Positions 48,951 through 57,813 of a stretch of DNA of 64,000 bases are shown here, in pieces. Each line of letters begins with the position of its first letter. The stretch's first letter is position 1. This DNA comes from Bacteroidales bacterium (GTDB taxonomy: Bacteria > Bacteroidota > Bacteroidia > Bacteroidales > Lentimicrobiaceae), in NCBI GenBank assembly GCA_016705005.1, contig JADIZB010000037.1, positions 1 through 64,000 on the forward strand. The letters run 5' to 3'. The notes below the pieces were generated by a model. It saw only the letters and a program-made list of their open reading frames with translations. It had not been told where the DNA came from and did not search any database. The position numbers and the translations under genes are program-made.

Positions 48951-50204
48951 ATGCTAGCCAAACTAACCGCTGAATTCCGCTTTTTCCAGACCATGCCTCA
49001 CAGCATGCGGGTGCTGTTGATCACCAACATGCTGTATGCACTGGTTCTACCGGTGGTCGAAATATTTATGGCAGCATACATTATGCGGTTTTTTGCCGAT
49101 ACCAGTTACGTGGCAATCTTCCAGGTTGCGATGTACACCGGTATTATTATTACTTCGCTGGCCAATGGTTTTTTGCTGAAGAGTTTTAAAGTAGGGCATC
49201 TGTATAGTTTTGGAATCCTGCTTAGCGGTATTGCCATGGTTGGGATGATGTTTGTGGAAAATATTGCGCTTCCCGGACTAATTGTTGCAGGGACGCTCAT
49301 TGGCGCTGCTTCCGGATTCTTCTGGACCAACCGGTATCTGATGGCCCTCAATTCTACCGCCGACGATAACCGCAACTACTTTTTTGGCCTGGAATCTTTC
49401 TTTTTCACCATTTCAAATATCGGAGTACCGGTTATCATCGGGGTTTTACTGACATCGATTGACGGAGTTCAGTTTCTTGGAATCACCTTCGACATTTATA
49501 AGGGATACCGCATTGTAACCCTTATGGTTTTCCTCATTACAATACTCGCCACTTATTCACTCTCCCGAGGCAAGTTCGAAAATCCGGTGCAGAAAGACTT
49601 CCTGTTTTTCCGCTTCGACAGGCTCTGGAACAAACAGATACTGCTGGCGGCACTCAAAGGCCTGGTTCAGGGATTCCTGGTCACAGCCCCGGCTATGCTC
49701 ATCATGAAATATGTCGGCAAGGAAGGTTCTCTCGGATTGATCCAGGGCATCAGCGGCGGATTGACTGCCATCCTGATCTACCTGCTTGGCCGTTTTGCCA
49801 AACCGAAACACCGTATCCTGATATTCGGTGTGGGGATTACACTCTTCCTGATTGGAACCATTGTGAATGGCATAGAACTGTCGATGATCGGGGTCATGGT
49901 TTTTGTGTTGTGTAAGGTATTCTTTCAGCCGCTGCACGACCTTGCCTATTACCCCATTATGATGAAGGTAATCGATGTGGTTTCGAAACGAGAGAACCGG
50001 AACAAATACGCCTACATACTGAACCACGAGTTCGGACTCTATGCCGGAAGGGTGACCGGACTCGGATTGTTTATTTTTCTGGCATTTTATGTTTCTGAGT
50101 CTTTCGCACTCAGGTACTCCCTGATTATTGTTGCGGTATTGCAAATGCTTTCAATTCCGCTGGCGAAAAATATCATGAAGGATTCTTATCTGGAAGAGAA
50201 ATGA
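48951..50204 (+). CDS. Major facilitator superfamily transporter
   Basis: This 417-residue inner-membrane protein has about twelve hydrophobic segments (for example VLLITNMLYALVLPVVEIFM, ILLSGIAMVGMMFV, AILIYLLGRF, LYAGRVTGLGLFIFLAFYVS). There is a polar central loop around residues 205-225 (RGKFENPVQKDF) between the two six-helix halves. It lies between GH130 and the lipoprotein gene, which it overlaps by four bases (ATGA), so translation is probably coupled. By context it moves a sugar or oligosaccharide produced by this locus across the inner membrane to GH130. Sequence alone does not give the substrate. Confidence 0.85.
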   Translation: MLAKLTAEFRFFQTMPHSMRVLLITNMLYALVLPVVEIFMAAYIMRFFADTSYVAIFQVAMYTGIIITSLANGFLLKSFKVGHLYSFGILLSGIAMVGMMFVENIALPGLIVAGTLIGAASGFFWTNRYLMALNSTADDNRNYFFGLESFFFTISNIGVPVIIGVLLTSIDGVQFLGITFDIYKGYRIVTLMVFLITILATYSLSRGKFENPVQKDFLFFRFDRLWNKQILLAALKGLVQGFLVTAPAMLIMKYVGKEGSLGLIQGISGGLTAILIYLLGRFAKPKHRILIFGVGITLFLIGTIVNGIELSMIGVMVFVLCKVFFQPLHDLAYYPIMMKVIDVVSKRENRNKYAYILNHEFGLYAGRVTGLGLFIFLAFYVSESFALRYSLIIVAVLQMLSIPLAKNIMKDSYLEEK

Positions 50205-51922
50205 AAAGACGATTTTATATCATTACTGCCCTGGTGTTGTTAACAGGATTCTATTCCTGCAAACAACAGACCGGCACACCGGTAACCCAGACTGCCATAC
50301 CCCGCATCGATCAGATGCCCGACCTGCCACAGCCATTGAAAATCATCGACTGGCACAAAAAGTCAATGCAGTTCGACAGCCTGGTCTATAGTTTCAGCAC
50401 TACGGCATCCTATGGACCGCTCATATGGCTCGACAGTTCAAAACGGAACATCGATCAGGTAACCTATGGACTCTTTACAGTAATCGGAGATGTCCGCCAG
50501 GGGCCAACGAAAAACAACGGCGAATTCCACGAAGCCCTCACCTCATTGAATTCACTGGTAAGCGCCGGATTACTCGGCATTGACAAGACCAATCAGCAGG
50601 GATACAACTTTGTTAAAATGTCGCAGAACTATTTCAACAGCGACACGAAATGGAACATTGTGATGAACAATACCAACCCTGCCGTAGCTATGGCCGGGGG
50701 TGGCTATGGCCGTGACTGGTGGTACGATGTTTATCCGAATGTACTCTACTACGGTGTGGCTGCACTCTATCCCGATGTTGAAAACACGGAAGCCATTCAA
50801 AGATCGGTAGCTGAACAGTTTTATAAGGCGGACTCTGTGCTGGCAGGGAATTATGACTATTCCTATTTCGACTATGCACAGATGAAAGGAATGCGTAACA
50901 ATGTGCCCTGGCAGCAGGACGTGGCTGGTGGCCATGCCTGGGTGCTCTATTCCGCCTATCAGAAATTTGGCGATGAGCGTTATCTTGAAGGGGCGAAGCG
51001 CGCTACACAGGCATTGGTAAACCAGAAGGAAAGCCGGTTTTACGAAATTCTGCTTCCTTTCGGCGCCCTGACTGCAGCCCGTCTGAATGCAGAACAGGGA
51101 ATGGATTATGATGTTACGAAATTGATCAACCACACCTTCGACGGGTGCCAGTCAAAGGATGGACGCTATGGCTGGGGCGTGATTGCTGAGAAATGGGGTG
51201 ATTATGATGTCTCAGGCATGCAGGGCAGTATCACCGATGGCGGTGGTTATGGGTTCTTCATGAATTCGGTGGCTATGGCCTGGCCACTGGTGCCATTGGT
51301 AAAATATGAACCGCAGTATGCACGTGCCATTGGAAAATACATGCTGAACGCTGTGAATGCTTCACGGTTGTTTTATCCCGATCAGGTCGACAATACCCAT
51401 CAGTGGCTGCCTGAAATGAAGGATCTTACCAAAGGGATCATCGGCTATGAAGGTGTTCGCAGAAACGATGACTACAACAAGGCAGAACTGAAAGGGGTTA
51501 CCCCTGTATCGCTGGGCGATGGTCCCAAATGGGCCCCCGGACAACCTGAAACATCAATGTTCAGCCTTTACAGTACGTCAATTGCAGGGGTATTCGGAGC
51601 CATCGTACACACTACCGATGTTGAAGGCATTCTGGCGCTTGACTGCAATGTCACAGACTTCTATGCAGAAAACAGATATCCGGTTTACCTCTGTTATAAC
51701 CCTTTTAAAGAGGAGAAAACCATCACCTGGTCCTCAGAGGTCAGGATAGATTTGTTTGATATCGTCTCAAAGAAATACCTTTCGAAAGGGGGCTACGACA
51801 AGTTCAGAGTAAAAATTCCGGCCGGGGAGGCCATGGTGATAGTTGTGCTTCCGGCGGGTGAAAAGCTGAAAACAGAAGGATTGAAAGTGAAAGCCGGTGA
51901 TGCGGTGATTGCTTACAAATAA
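50201..51922 (+). CDS. Lipoprotein, unrecognised alpha/alpha-barrel-like enzyme family
   Basis: This 573-residue exported lipoprotein has a lipobox (TGFYSC, acylated C20). I do not recognise the family. The body has repeated helical segments with aromatic, acidic motifs: GIDKTNQQGYNFVKM, GRDWWYDVYPNVLYY, AGGHAWVLYSAYQKFGDERY, LPFGALTAARLNAE, YDVSGMQGSITDGGGYGFFM and NAVNASRLFYPDQ. This is the style of (alpha/alpha)-barrel glycosidases and lyases. A short beta-rich C-terminal domain (about 480-573) follows. The protein at 59468 shares these motifs in the same order, so they form a paralogous pair within one glycan locus. An uncharacterised glycoside hydrolase or lyase is a reasonable hypothesis; no catalytic residue can be named. 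It overlaps the MFS gene by four bases and precedes susC by 43. Confidence 0.75.
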   Translation: MKRRFYIITALVLLTGFYSCKQQTGTPVTQTAIPRIDQMPDLPQPLKIIDWHKKSMQFDSLVYSFSTTASYGPLIWLDSSKRNIDQVTYGLFTVIGDVRQGPTKNNGEFHEALTSLNSLVSAGLLGIDKTNQQGYNFVKMSQNYFNSDTKWNIVMNNTNPAVAMAGGGYGRDWWYDVYPNVLYYGVAALYPDVENTEAIQRSVAEQFYKADSVLAGNYDYSYFDYAQMKGMRNNVPWQQDVAGGHAWVLYSAYQKFGDERYLEGAKRATQALVNQKESRFYEILLPFGALTAARLNAEQGMDYDVTKLINHTFDGCQSKDGRYGWGVIAEKWGDYDVSGMQGSITDGGGYGFFMNSVAMAWPLVPLVKYEPQYARAIGKYMLNAVNASRLFYPDQVDNTHQWLPEMKDLTKGIIGYEGVRRNDDYNKAELKGVTPVSLGDGPKWAPGQPETSMFSLYSTSIAGVFGAIVHTTDVEGILALDCNVTDFYAENRYPVYLCYNPFKEEKTITWSSEVRIDLFDIVSKKYLSKGGYDKFRVKIPAGEAMVIVVLPAGEKLKTEGLKVKAGDAVIAYK

Positions 51923-51965
51923 CACCAAGCGTCAGAGAATTGTAGAATTTTACAACCACGATAAA

Positions 51966-54900
51966 ATGAGAAGAATTGTATTTTTTGCGATGATGCTCCT
52001 GCTGACCGGTTCAGCATTCGCTCAGCAGGCAGTGGAAGGAACGGTAACCGATGCCAAAACAGGAGAAACCCTGATCGGTGTTACAGTACAGATTAAAGGA
52101 ACCTCATCAGGAACCACAACGGATATTTATGGGAAATACCGCCTTTCGGCAGAGCAACTCACCCCGGCATCCGTTATAATCTATTCATATATCGGTTATA
52201 CTTCTGTTGAGCAGATAAGGGGTAGTCAGCCGGTTATTGATGTGAAGCTGACACCTCAGCAGACGATGCTCGACGAAGTGGTGGTGATTGGTTATGGTAC
52301 CGCCAAGAAAAGGAATGTACTGGGGGCTGTAACCACGGTATCAAGCAAGGATCTCAAGCAACTGCCACTGGCCGATGTTTCTCAGGCCTTACAGGGCAGG
52401 GCAGCCGGTGTTCTGGTAACACAAAACACCGGGGCTCCCGGCGAAGGGGTTTCCGTTCGTATTCGTGGTACCGGTTCTATCAGCTCTGGCAATGGCCCGC
52501 TGTTTATTGTCGACGGTATTGCTACGAACGATGCACTTAAGTTACTTTCGCCCGGTGATATTGAGAGCATCACGGTTCTTAAAGACGCCTCTGCAGCAGC
52601 CATTTATGGTTCGCGTGCCAACAACGGGATCGTATTGATTACAACCAAAAAAGGCAAGAAGGGTGAAACCCAGATAACCTACAGGGGACAAACTGGTTTT
52701 CAGAAGGCAACCGGGCTCACAAAAATGGTGAATACCAGGGATTATGTCACCATTTACAATGAAGCGGCAACCAACGACAATGCATTTCTTCCTGCCACCC
52801 TCCAGCGTCCGCTGATTACAGATGAAGATGCCGCAAGGTTTGCCGATGTAAATTATGTGGATGAACTGCTTCAGACAGCACCCATCAACTCACACGAACT
52901 TTCCCTTTCAGGGGGTACTGAATCGACGAATTACATCCTCTCAACCTCTTTTTTCGATCAGAAGGGAATTATTAAGGGTTCGGGCTATACCCGTGGAACA
53001 GCGAGGCTTGATGTAAACACGGAAGCCAGTAAATGGCTGACCATTGGCATGAGTATGCTGGCCGGTATTTCAAGTACCGATATTATCGGAAGCTCAGGAG
53101 ATGGTGCCGGTGGAAACGGCGGAAGTGTGATCAGGTATGCCTTCTTCAGAAACCCGGCCATACCGGTGCGTTTTGATGACGGCCACTATGTAGACCGTCC
53201 GGCAGAATATTTCGGCGATCAGAAATTTGATTCATTCCTTGGTGATGGCTATAATCCCATCGGGATGAGCGACTACAACGACAACAACCGGAAAGATGAC
53301 AGTTATCTTGGGAAGGCTTATTTTATCGCCAAACTGACAAAGAAATTGAAGTTTACCACCAACCTGGGAATGGACTACCGCAATTCCAACAGCCGCCGGT
53401 TCAATCCTACATGGGGAACCCTGAACCGTATCAACGCCAGGAATGGTCTGGATATCAGCAATGAACGCACCTTTAACTGGATGTTGAATAATCTGCTTAA
53501 CTACGAAACCAGCATCGGCGATTCACACAATTTCTCAGCTATGTTGGGATTTGAGGCGATAAAAAACGGAGGAAAGGCAATGTATGCCAGCGATTCTGAT
53601 TTCCCTGTTGAGCAGGAAGAGCTTATCTACATTGGTAACGGACTGGGGAATAAAATGAGCAGCCAGACTGAATGGGCATCCTCCCTTGCCTCATTTTTCG
53701 GGAGGGTCAACTATGATTATAAAGGGAAATATTATGTATCAGCCACTTTGCGTCGTGATGGTTCATCCCGGTTTACCGGTGACAACAAATGGGGCATGTT
53801 TTATTCTTTCTCAGGAGGATGGGTGATTAAGCAGGAAAATTTTCTTAAAGATGTACTCTGGCTCGAAAATCTCAGAATTCGTGCAGGTTATGGTGCCATC
53901 GGGAATCAGGAAATAGGGCTCTATGCATACAGCGACAGAATTTCCCCCTATTACAACTATCCGTTCGGCGGTATCTCCAACAGTGGATATGCTCAAAACG
54001 CTCTTGGGAATGAAAAGCTTAAATGGGAAACCAGTTACCAGTACAATGGAGGAGTAGATGTCGAACTATGGAAAGGAGCACTGGCTTTCTCTCTGGATTA
54101 TTTCTATAAAGTAACGGAAGATATGTTGGTGAAGGCATCAAATCCGCCATCGGTCGGATATGCAGAAGCCTCCTGGATCAACAGTGGTTCAGTGCTGAAT
54201 ACCGGGCTTGAGCTTGAAGCCAATTACAGGGTGAACAAAAAGGGTTGGGGGTATACCATCGGTGGGAACCTGACATACATGCACAACGAAGTACTCAAAC
54301 TGGAAGCCCCGCTTTTCGGCGGGAGGGTTGAGTCGGGCATAGATGCAACCCGCACAGAAATTGGTCAGCCTATCGGATCATTTTATCTGCTTGAAATGGA
54401 TGGTATCTTCCAGAATGAAACTGAAATCCTGCTTTCGGCATTCCAGGGTAACAACATTCATCCGGGTGATGTCAAATACAAGGATCAGAATGGCGACGGC
54501 TACATCGACAACAACGACAGGGTTAACCTCGGCAGTGCCATCCCTAAACTTATTGCCGGCATCAATCTGGCCGCCAATTATAAAAACTTCGATCTGAGTA
54601 TGTTCTTCCAGGGAACCTATGGCAATAAAATTTATGTTCAGATAAACCAGGACATTGAAGGATTTTACCGTGGATTCACCGTTACACAGCGCTACTTTGA
54701 TGAACGCTGGACAGGAGAAGGCACTTCAAATACCCAGCCCAGGGCTTCATGGACGACCAAATCGAACAATGCCAGACCTTCTTCCCGTTTTCTTGAAGAC
54801 GGATCCTATATAAGGCTCAAAAATCTTCAAATCGGATATTCCTTTAATGAAGGCTTGGTGAAGAAAATCGGACTGTCAAAGACCAGGGTCTATATTTCAG

Positions 54901-55058
54901 GGACCAATCTGCTGACACTAACGAAATTTTCGGGACTTGACTCAGAAATGACGGTCAGCGATAATTCAAAAAACGAGGGCGATCTTGCAGCAGGCATCGA
55001 CTGGGGTACTTATCCATCGGCAATGATCATTATGTTCGGAATCGACATCACCTTTTAA
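51966..55058 (+). CDS. susC: SusC/RagA-family TonB-dependent outer-membrane transporter
   Basis: This 1030-residue outer-membrane barrel imports oligosaccharides using TonB energy and pairs with SusD. Signal peptide to about residue 20 (LLLTGSAFAQ); carboxypeptidase-regulatory-like domain about 22-105 (VEGTVTDAKTGETLIGVTV); SusC-type plug about 110-235 (LDEVVVIGYGTAKKRNVLGA, ALQGRAAGVLVTQNTGAPG, DASAAAIYGSRANNGIVLI); then barrel strands to a final IIMFGIDITF. I start at ATG 51966, where the signal peptide begins. The longer frame from 51909 overlaps the upstream gene. The stop codon overlaps the susD start by one base. Confidence 0.96.
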   Translation: MRRIVFFAMMLLLTGSAFAQQAVEGTVTDAKTGETLIGVTVQIKGTSSGTTTDIYGKYRLSAEQLTPASVIIYSYIGYTSVEQIRGSQPVIDVKLTPQQTMLDEVVVIGYGTAKKRNVLGAVTTVSSKDLKQLPLADVSQALQGRAAGVLVTQNTGAPGEGVSVRIRGTGSISSGNGPLFIVDGIATNDALKLLSPGDIESITVLKDASAAAIYGSRANNGIVLITTKKGKKGETQITYRGQTGFQKATGLTKMVNTRDYVTIYNEAATNDNAFLPATLQRPLITDEDAARFADVNYVDELLQTAPINSHELSLSGGTESTNYILSTSFFDQKGIIKGSGYTRGTARLDVNTEASKWLTIGMSMLAGISSTDIIGSSGDGAGGNGGSVIRYAFFRNPAIPVRFDDGHYVDRPAEYFGDQKFDSFLGDGYNPIGMSDYNDNNRKDDSYLGKAYFIAKLTKKLKFTTNLGMDYRNSNSRRFNPTWGTLNRINARNGLDISNERTFNWMLNNLLNYETSIGDSHNFSAMLGFEAIKNGGKAMYASDSDFPVEQEELIYIGNGLGNKMSSQTEWASSLASFFGRVNYDYKGKYYVSATLRRDGSSRFTGDNKWGMFYSFSGGWVIKQENFLKDVLWLENLRIRAGYGAIGNQEIGLYAYSDRISPYYNYPFGGISNSGYAQNALGNEKLKWETSYQYNGGVDVELWKGALAFSLDYFYKVTEDMLVKASNPPSVGYAEASWINSGSVLNTGLELEANYRVNKKGWGYTIGGNLTYMHNEVLKLEAPLFGGRVESGIDATRTEIGQPIGSFYLLEMDGIFQNETEILLSAFQGNNIHPGDVKYKDQNGDGYIDNNDRVNLGSAIPKLIAGINLAANYKNFDLSMFFQGTYGNKIYVQINQDIEGFYRGFTVTQRYFDERWTGEGTSNTQPRASWTTKSNNARPSSRFLEDGSYIRLKNLQIGYSFNEGLVKKIGLSKTRVYISGTNLLTLTKFSGLDSEMTVSDNSKNEGDLAAGIDWGTYPSAMIIMFGIDITF

Positions 55059-56572
55059 TGCAAAACGCCATGAAAAGAAACATTAAAAATTTAGCAGACA
55101 TTTTCAGGCATTTTCCTGTAACGATAATTCTGATCTTTTCGCTGACTGTGCTGAATTCGTGTACCGATTTTCTCACCGAAGACCTGAAAGGATCGTTTTC
55201 TTCTGACACTTTTTACAAGAACGACAAACAGGCCCTTCAGGCCATCAATGGTGCCTATCATGCCATCACGTTCAGCCGGTTCGAAAATGCCATCTGGGTA
55301 TTTGGTGACATAGCTTCCGATGATGCGGTAAAGGGGGGGAATCCCGGCGACCAGGCTGAAATTACCTACATCGATGAATTCAACGCCGATGCCAACAACG
55401 GAATGGTAAGCAATTACTGGAGTTTTGCCTACGAAGCCATTGCCCGGGCAAACAATGTTCTGGCCAATGTTCCGGCTGTTTCAATGGATGAAACCCTGAA
55501 GAACAGGATCCTTGGTGAAGCTAAGTTCATCAGGGCATACAGTTACTTTAACCTAGTCAACGTTTATGGGAAAGTTCCCCTGAAACTACTCCCCCAGCTC
55601 ACCCAGGAAACCATAAATGTTCCACTTAGTGAAGTTTCTGACATTTATTTTCAGATAGAAACTGATCTCTCTGAAGCTGCATTGGTATTGCCTGATAGTT
55701 ATAGCTCATCGGATGCCGGACGCGCTACCCGTGGTGCTGCGCTGGCTATGCTCGGAAAAGTCAGTCTGTACCAGGGAAAGTGGACCGAAGCCATAGGGTA
55801 TTTCCACCAGGTTGAAGCATTGGGTATTTACCATCTCTTGCTGAACTATGCCGATAATTTTAAACTGGCAAATGAGAACAGTGCGGAATCCATTTTTGAG
55901 ATTCAGCACCTGACCAATCAGAACCCGTTTACCGGCAGTGCCCTCAATCAATGGTTTGCTCCGGCACAGGAAGGCGGATACTATTTCAATACACCCACTC
56001 AAAGTCTCGTGGATGCTTTTGAAAGGACTTCTACCGGAGAAACCGATCCTCGTCTTGATGCAACGCTTGGCCGTGATGGCCAGCCCTGGCTCAACGGGGA
56101 GACTTTCAGCGCTTCATGGTCACCAACAGGTTACCTGACCAAAAAACATCAGCAACCGTTATCGGAAATCTCTTCTTCACTCAAGGGTGACGGGGATCTC
56201 AACTACATCTATATGCGCTATGCAGATGTACTGCTGATGAAAGCCGAAGCATTCTGCGAAAACGGCAATGCTGATTCAGCCAAAGCCAATCTGAACAAGG
56301 TAAGGCAACGGGCCAGGGCAGGTTTTAACGGTACACCTCCATCCGATCTTCTGCCTGACATTACAACCTCAGATCTGAACCTCCTCAGAACAGCCATCCG
56401 TCATGAACGGAGGGTTGAACTTGCTCAGGAGTTTCACCGCTATTTCGACCTGATGCGCTGGGGCAAAACCGTTGCCGAAACAGCATTGGGACCCGATTTC
56501 AATTATGAGGCGAAGAGATTTTTCCCGGTTCCTCAGGCTGAAATCGATGCCAATCAGGCCATTAATCCTTAA
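55058..56572 (+). CDS. susD: SusD/RagB-family glycan-binding lipoprotein
   Basis: This 504-residue surface lipoprotein forms the lid of the SusC transporter and binds the glycan. The lipobox is TVLNSC with acylated C35; an alternative ATG at 55070 shortens the leader by four residues. TPR-type helices and the family motifs are present: AINGAYHAIT, ANNVLANVPA, GEAKFIRAYSYFNLVNVYG, GAALAMLGKVSLYQGKWTEAI, YADVLLMKAEAFCENGN and ERRVELAQEFHRYFDLMRWG. It is translationally coupled to susC. The partner LamG lipoprotein follows 49 bases later. Confidence 0.96.
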   Translation: MQNAMKRNIKNLADIFRHFPVTIILIFSLTVLNSCTDFLTEDLKGSFSSDTFYKNDKQALQAINGAYHAITFSRFENAIWVFGDIASDDAVKGGNPGDQAEITYIDEFNADANNGMVSNYWSFAYEAIARANNVLANVPAVSMDETLKNRILGEAKFIRAYSYFNLVNVYGKVPLKLLPQLTQETINVPLSEVSDIYFQIETDLSEAALVLPDSYSSSDAGRATRGAALAMLGKVSLYQGKWTEAIGYFHQVEALGIYHLLLNYADNFKLANENSAESIFEIQHLTNQNPFTGSALNQWFAPAQEGGYYFNTPTQSLVDAFERTSTGETDPRLDATLGRDGQPWLNGETFSASWSPTGYLTKKHQQPLSEISSSLKGDGDLNYIYMRYADVLLMKAEAFCENGNADSAKANLNKVRQRARAGFNGTPPSDLLPDITTSDLNLLRTAIRHERRVELAQEFHRYFDLMRWGKTVAETALGPDFNYEAKRFFPVPQAEIDANQAINP

Positions 56573-56621
56573 AGCAATCTTTCAATTCACCTAATCAATT
56601 ACCAACTAAAACCAGTTAAAA

Positions 56622-57686
56622 ATGAAAAATCTGATGAAACTGCACACTTTGCTGCTTATGCTGATCGTAAGTTCAGTGATGATCCTCGGATCATGCAAAG
56701 ACGATGACGAAGTCGTTGCAGGCGACAAAACAGCCCTGAATGCTTTAATTCTTGAAGCAGAGGCCATTGCGAATGCTGCAACCACTGCAGATTATCCGCA
56801 ATCAGCCATTGACACTTACAAGGCAACCTTACTGACTGTGAAAACAGCCACCAACGGAACCCTGACTCAGGCCCAGATAACCAACCTGGTAACCCAGTTG
56901 ACAGAAGCCATGAATACTTTTGATTCACAGGCCTATGGATTTATCGACGAAGCACTTTATCTCAATGCCGGATGGCATTTCGACGAAGGTACCGGTACAA
57001 CGGCTACAGCTTATTCAACTGTTAAACATGTCGGAACTTTTGTTAAAGGGAATACGGTCCTTTTAGGAACAGATGCCATGATGCCCAGCTGGACAACAGG
57101 TGTAAACGGTGGCAAAGCCATTTTGTTAAACAAGGGCGCTCACCTCGAGGTTCCATACACCACTGCTTTCCTGCCTGCAAACCTGACCATCTCTGTTTGG
57201 GTAAAACCTGACGAAATCTATGAACACAACTACATTGTGTCACAAAATTACTGGACCGGTTACAAACTCCAGACCCAGGGTGGTGGAAAACCATTCTTCA
57301 CCTACAAAAAGGTAGATGGTGGAATTGTTGATGCCGACAATGAAACGGATAATTCTATCCAGGTTGGCAACTGGACACACCTTGTAGTTTCGGTTAACGG
57401 AACAACCAAGGAGCTGAAATTTTACGTGGACGGTACACTCACCAAGACATGGACAGAAACTGACAAGGGAATCGGCCCGCTTACCCAGACCCTTGCCGCT
57501 CCTGACCCACAACCGTTTATTATTGGTTGTGTAGCTACCGATGCTGAACTTGCTGCCAATTTTATGGACTGGACAACAGCCGATAACCTTGGATACTTCA
57601 AGGGTGCCATCGATGAACTGAAAATCTACAACATTGCATTGTCAGATGGCCAGGTATCAAAACTCTTCAACGACGAAAAACCTTAA
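56622..57686 (+). CDS. LamG-domain surface lipoprotein (SusE-position)
   Basis: This 354-residue lipoprotein has lipobox ILGSC (acylated C25). An acidic linker (KDDDE) is followed by a helical FIVAR-like segment at about 35-105 (LNALILEAEAIANAATTADYP). A LamG/concanavalin-type beta-sandwich occupies about 115-350 (WHFDEGTGTTATAYS, LTISVWVKPDE, WTHLVVSVNGTTKELKFYVDG, GAIDELKIYNIALS). These folds bind carbohydrate. Its position directly after susD is where SusE/F-type surface glycan-binding proteins lie, so substrate capture is the likely role. A terminator follows it. Confidence 0.9.
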   Translation: MKNLMKLHTLLLMLIVSSVMILGSCKDDDEVVAGDKTALNALILEAEAIANAATTADYPQSAIDTYKATLLTVKTATNGTLTQAQITNLVTQLTEAMNTFDSQAYGFIDEALYLNAGWHFDEGTGTTATAYSTVKHVGTFVKGNTVLLGTDAMMPSWTTGVNGGKAILLNKGAHLEVPYTTAFLPANLTISVWVKPDEIYEHNYIVSQNYWTGYKLQTQGGGKPFFTYKKVDGGIVDADNETDNSIQVGNWTHLVVSVNGTTKELKFYVDGTLTKTWTETDKGIGPLTQTLAAPDPQPFIIGCVATDAELAANFMDWTTADNLGYFKGAIDELKIYNIALSDGQVSKLFNDEKP

Positions 57687-57723
57687 TTGGTTGGTTTAAT
57701 AATTAGTGTGTGTTAAGGGGACA

Positions 57724-57776
57724 GGCTCAATGCATCCCGCCTTTCAACCGGCGGGAAATTGAGCCTCCCTTTTTTA
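57724..57776 (+). terminator. Rho-independent terminator after the LamG lipoprotein
   Basis: A two-part stem (GGCTCAA at 57724 with TTGAGCC ending 57765, and CCCGCC with GGCGGG inside) is followed by TCCCTTTTTT. It divides the Sus-type operon from the secreted enzymes that follow, though read-through is possible. Confidence 0.88.
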
Positions 57777-57813
57777 ATCAAAAGACCCCGCAAATCACAG
57801 TTTCTAAAAAGTC

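Noticed and set aside
49557..50144. 195-codon minus-strand frame inside the MFS gene
   Set aside because: The forward frame encodes a coherent membrane protein coupled to its neighbour; the reverse frame has no domain.
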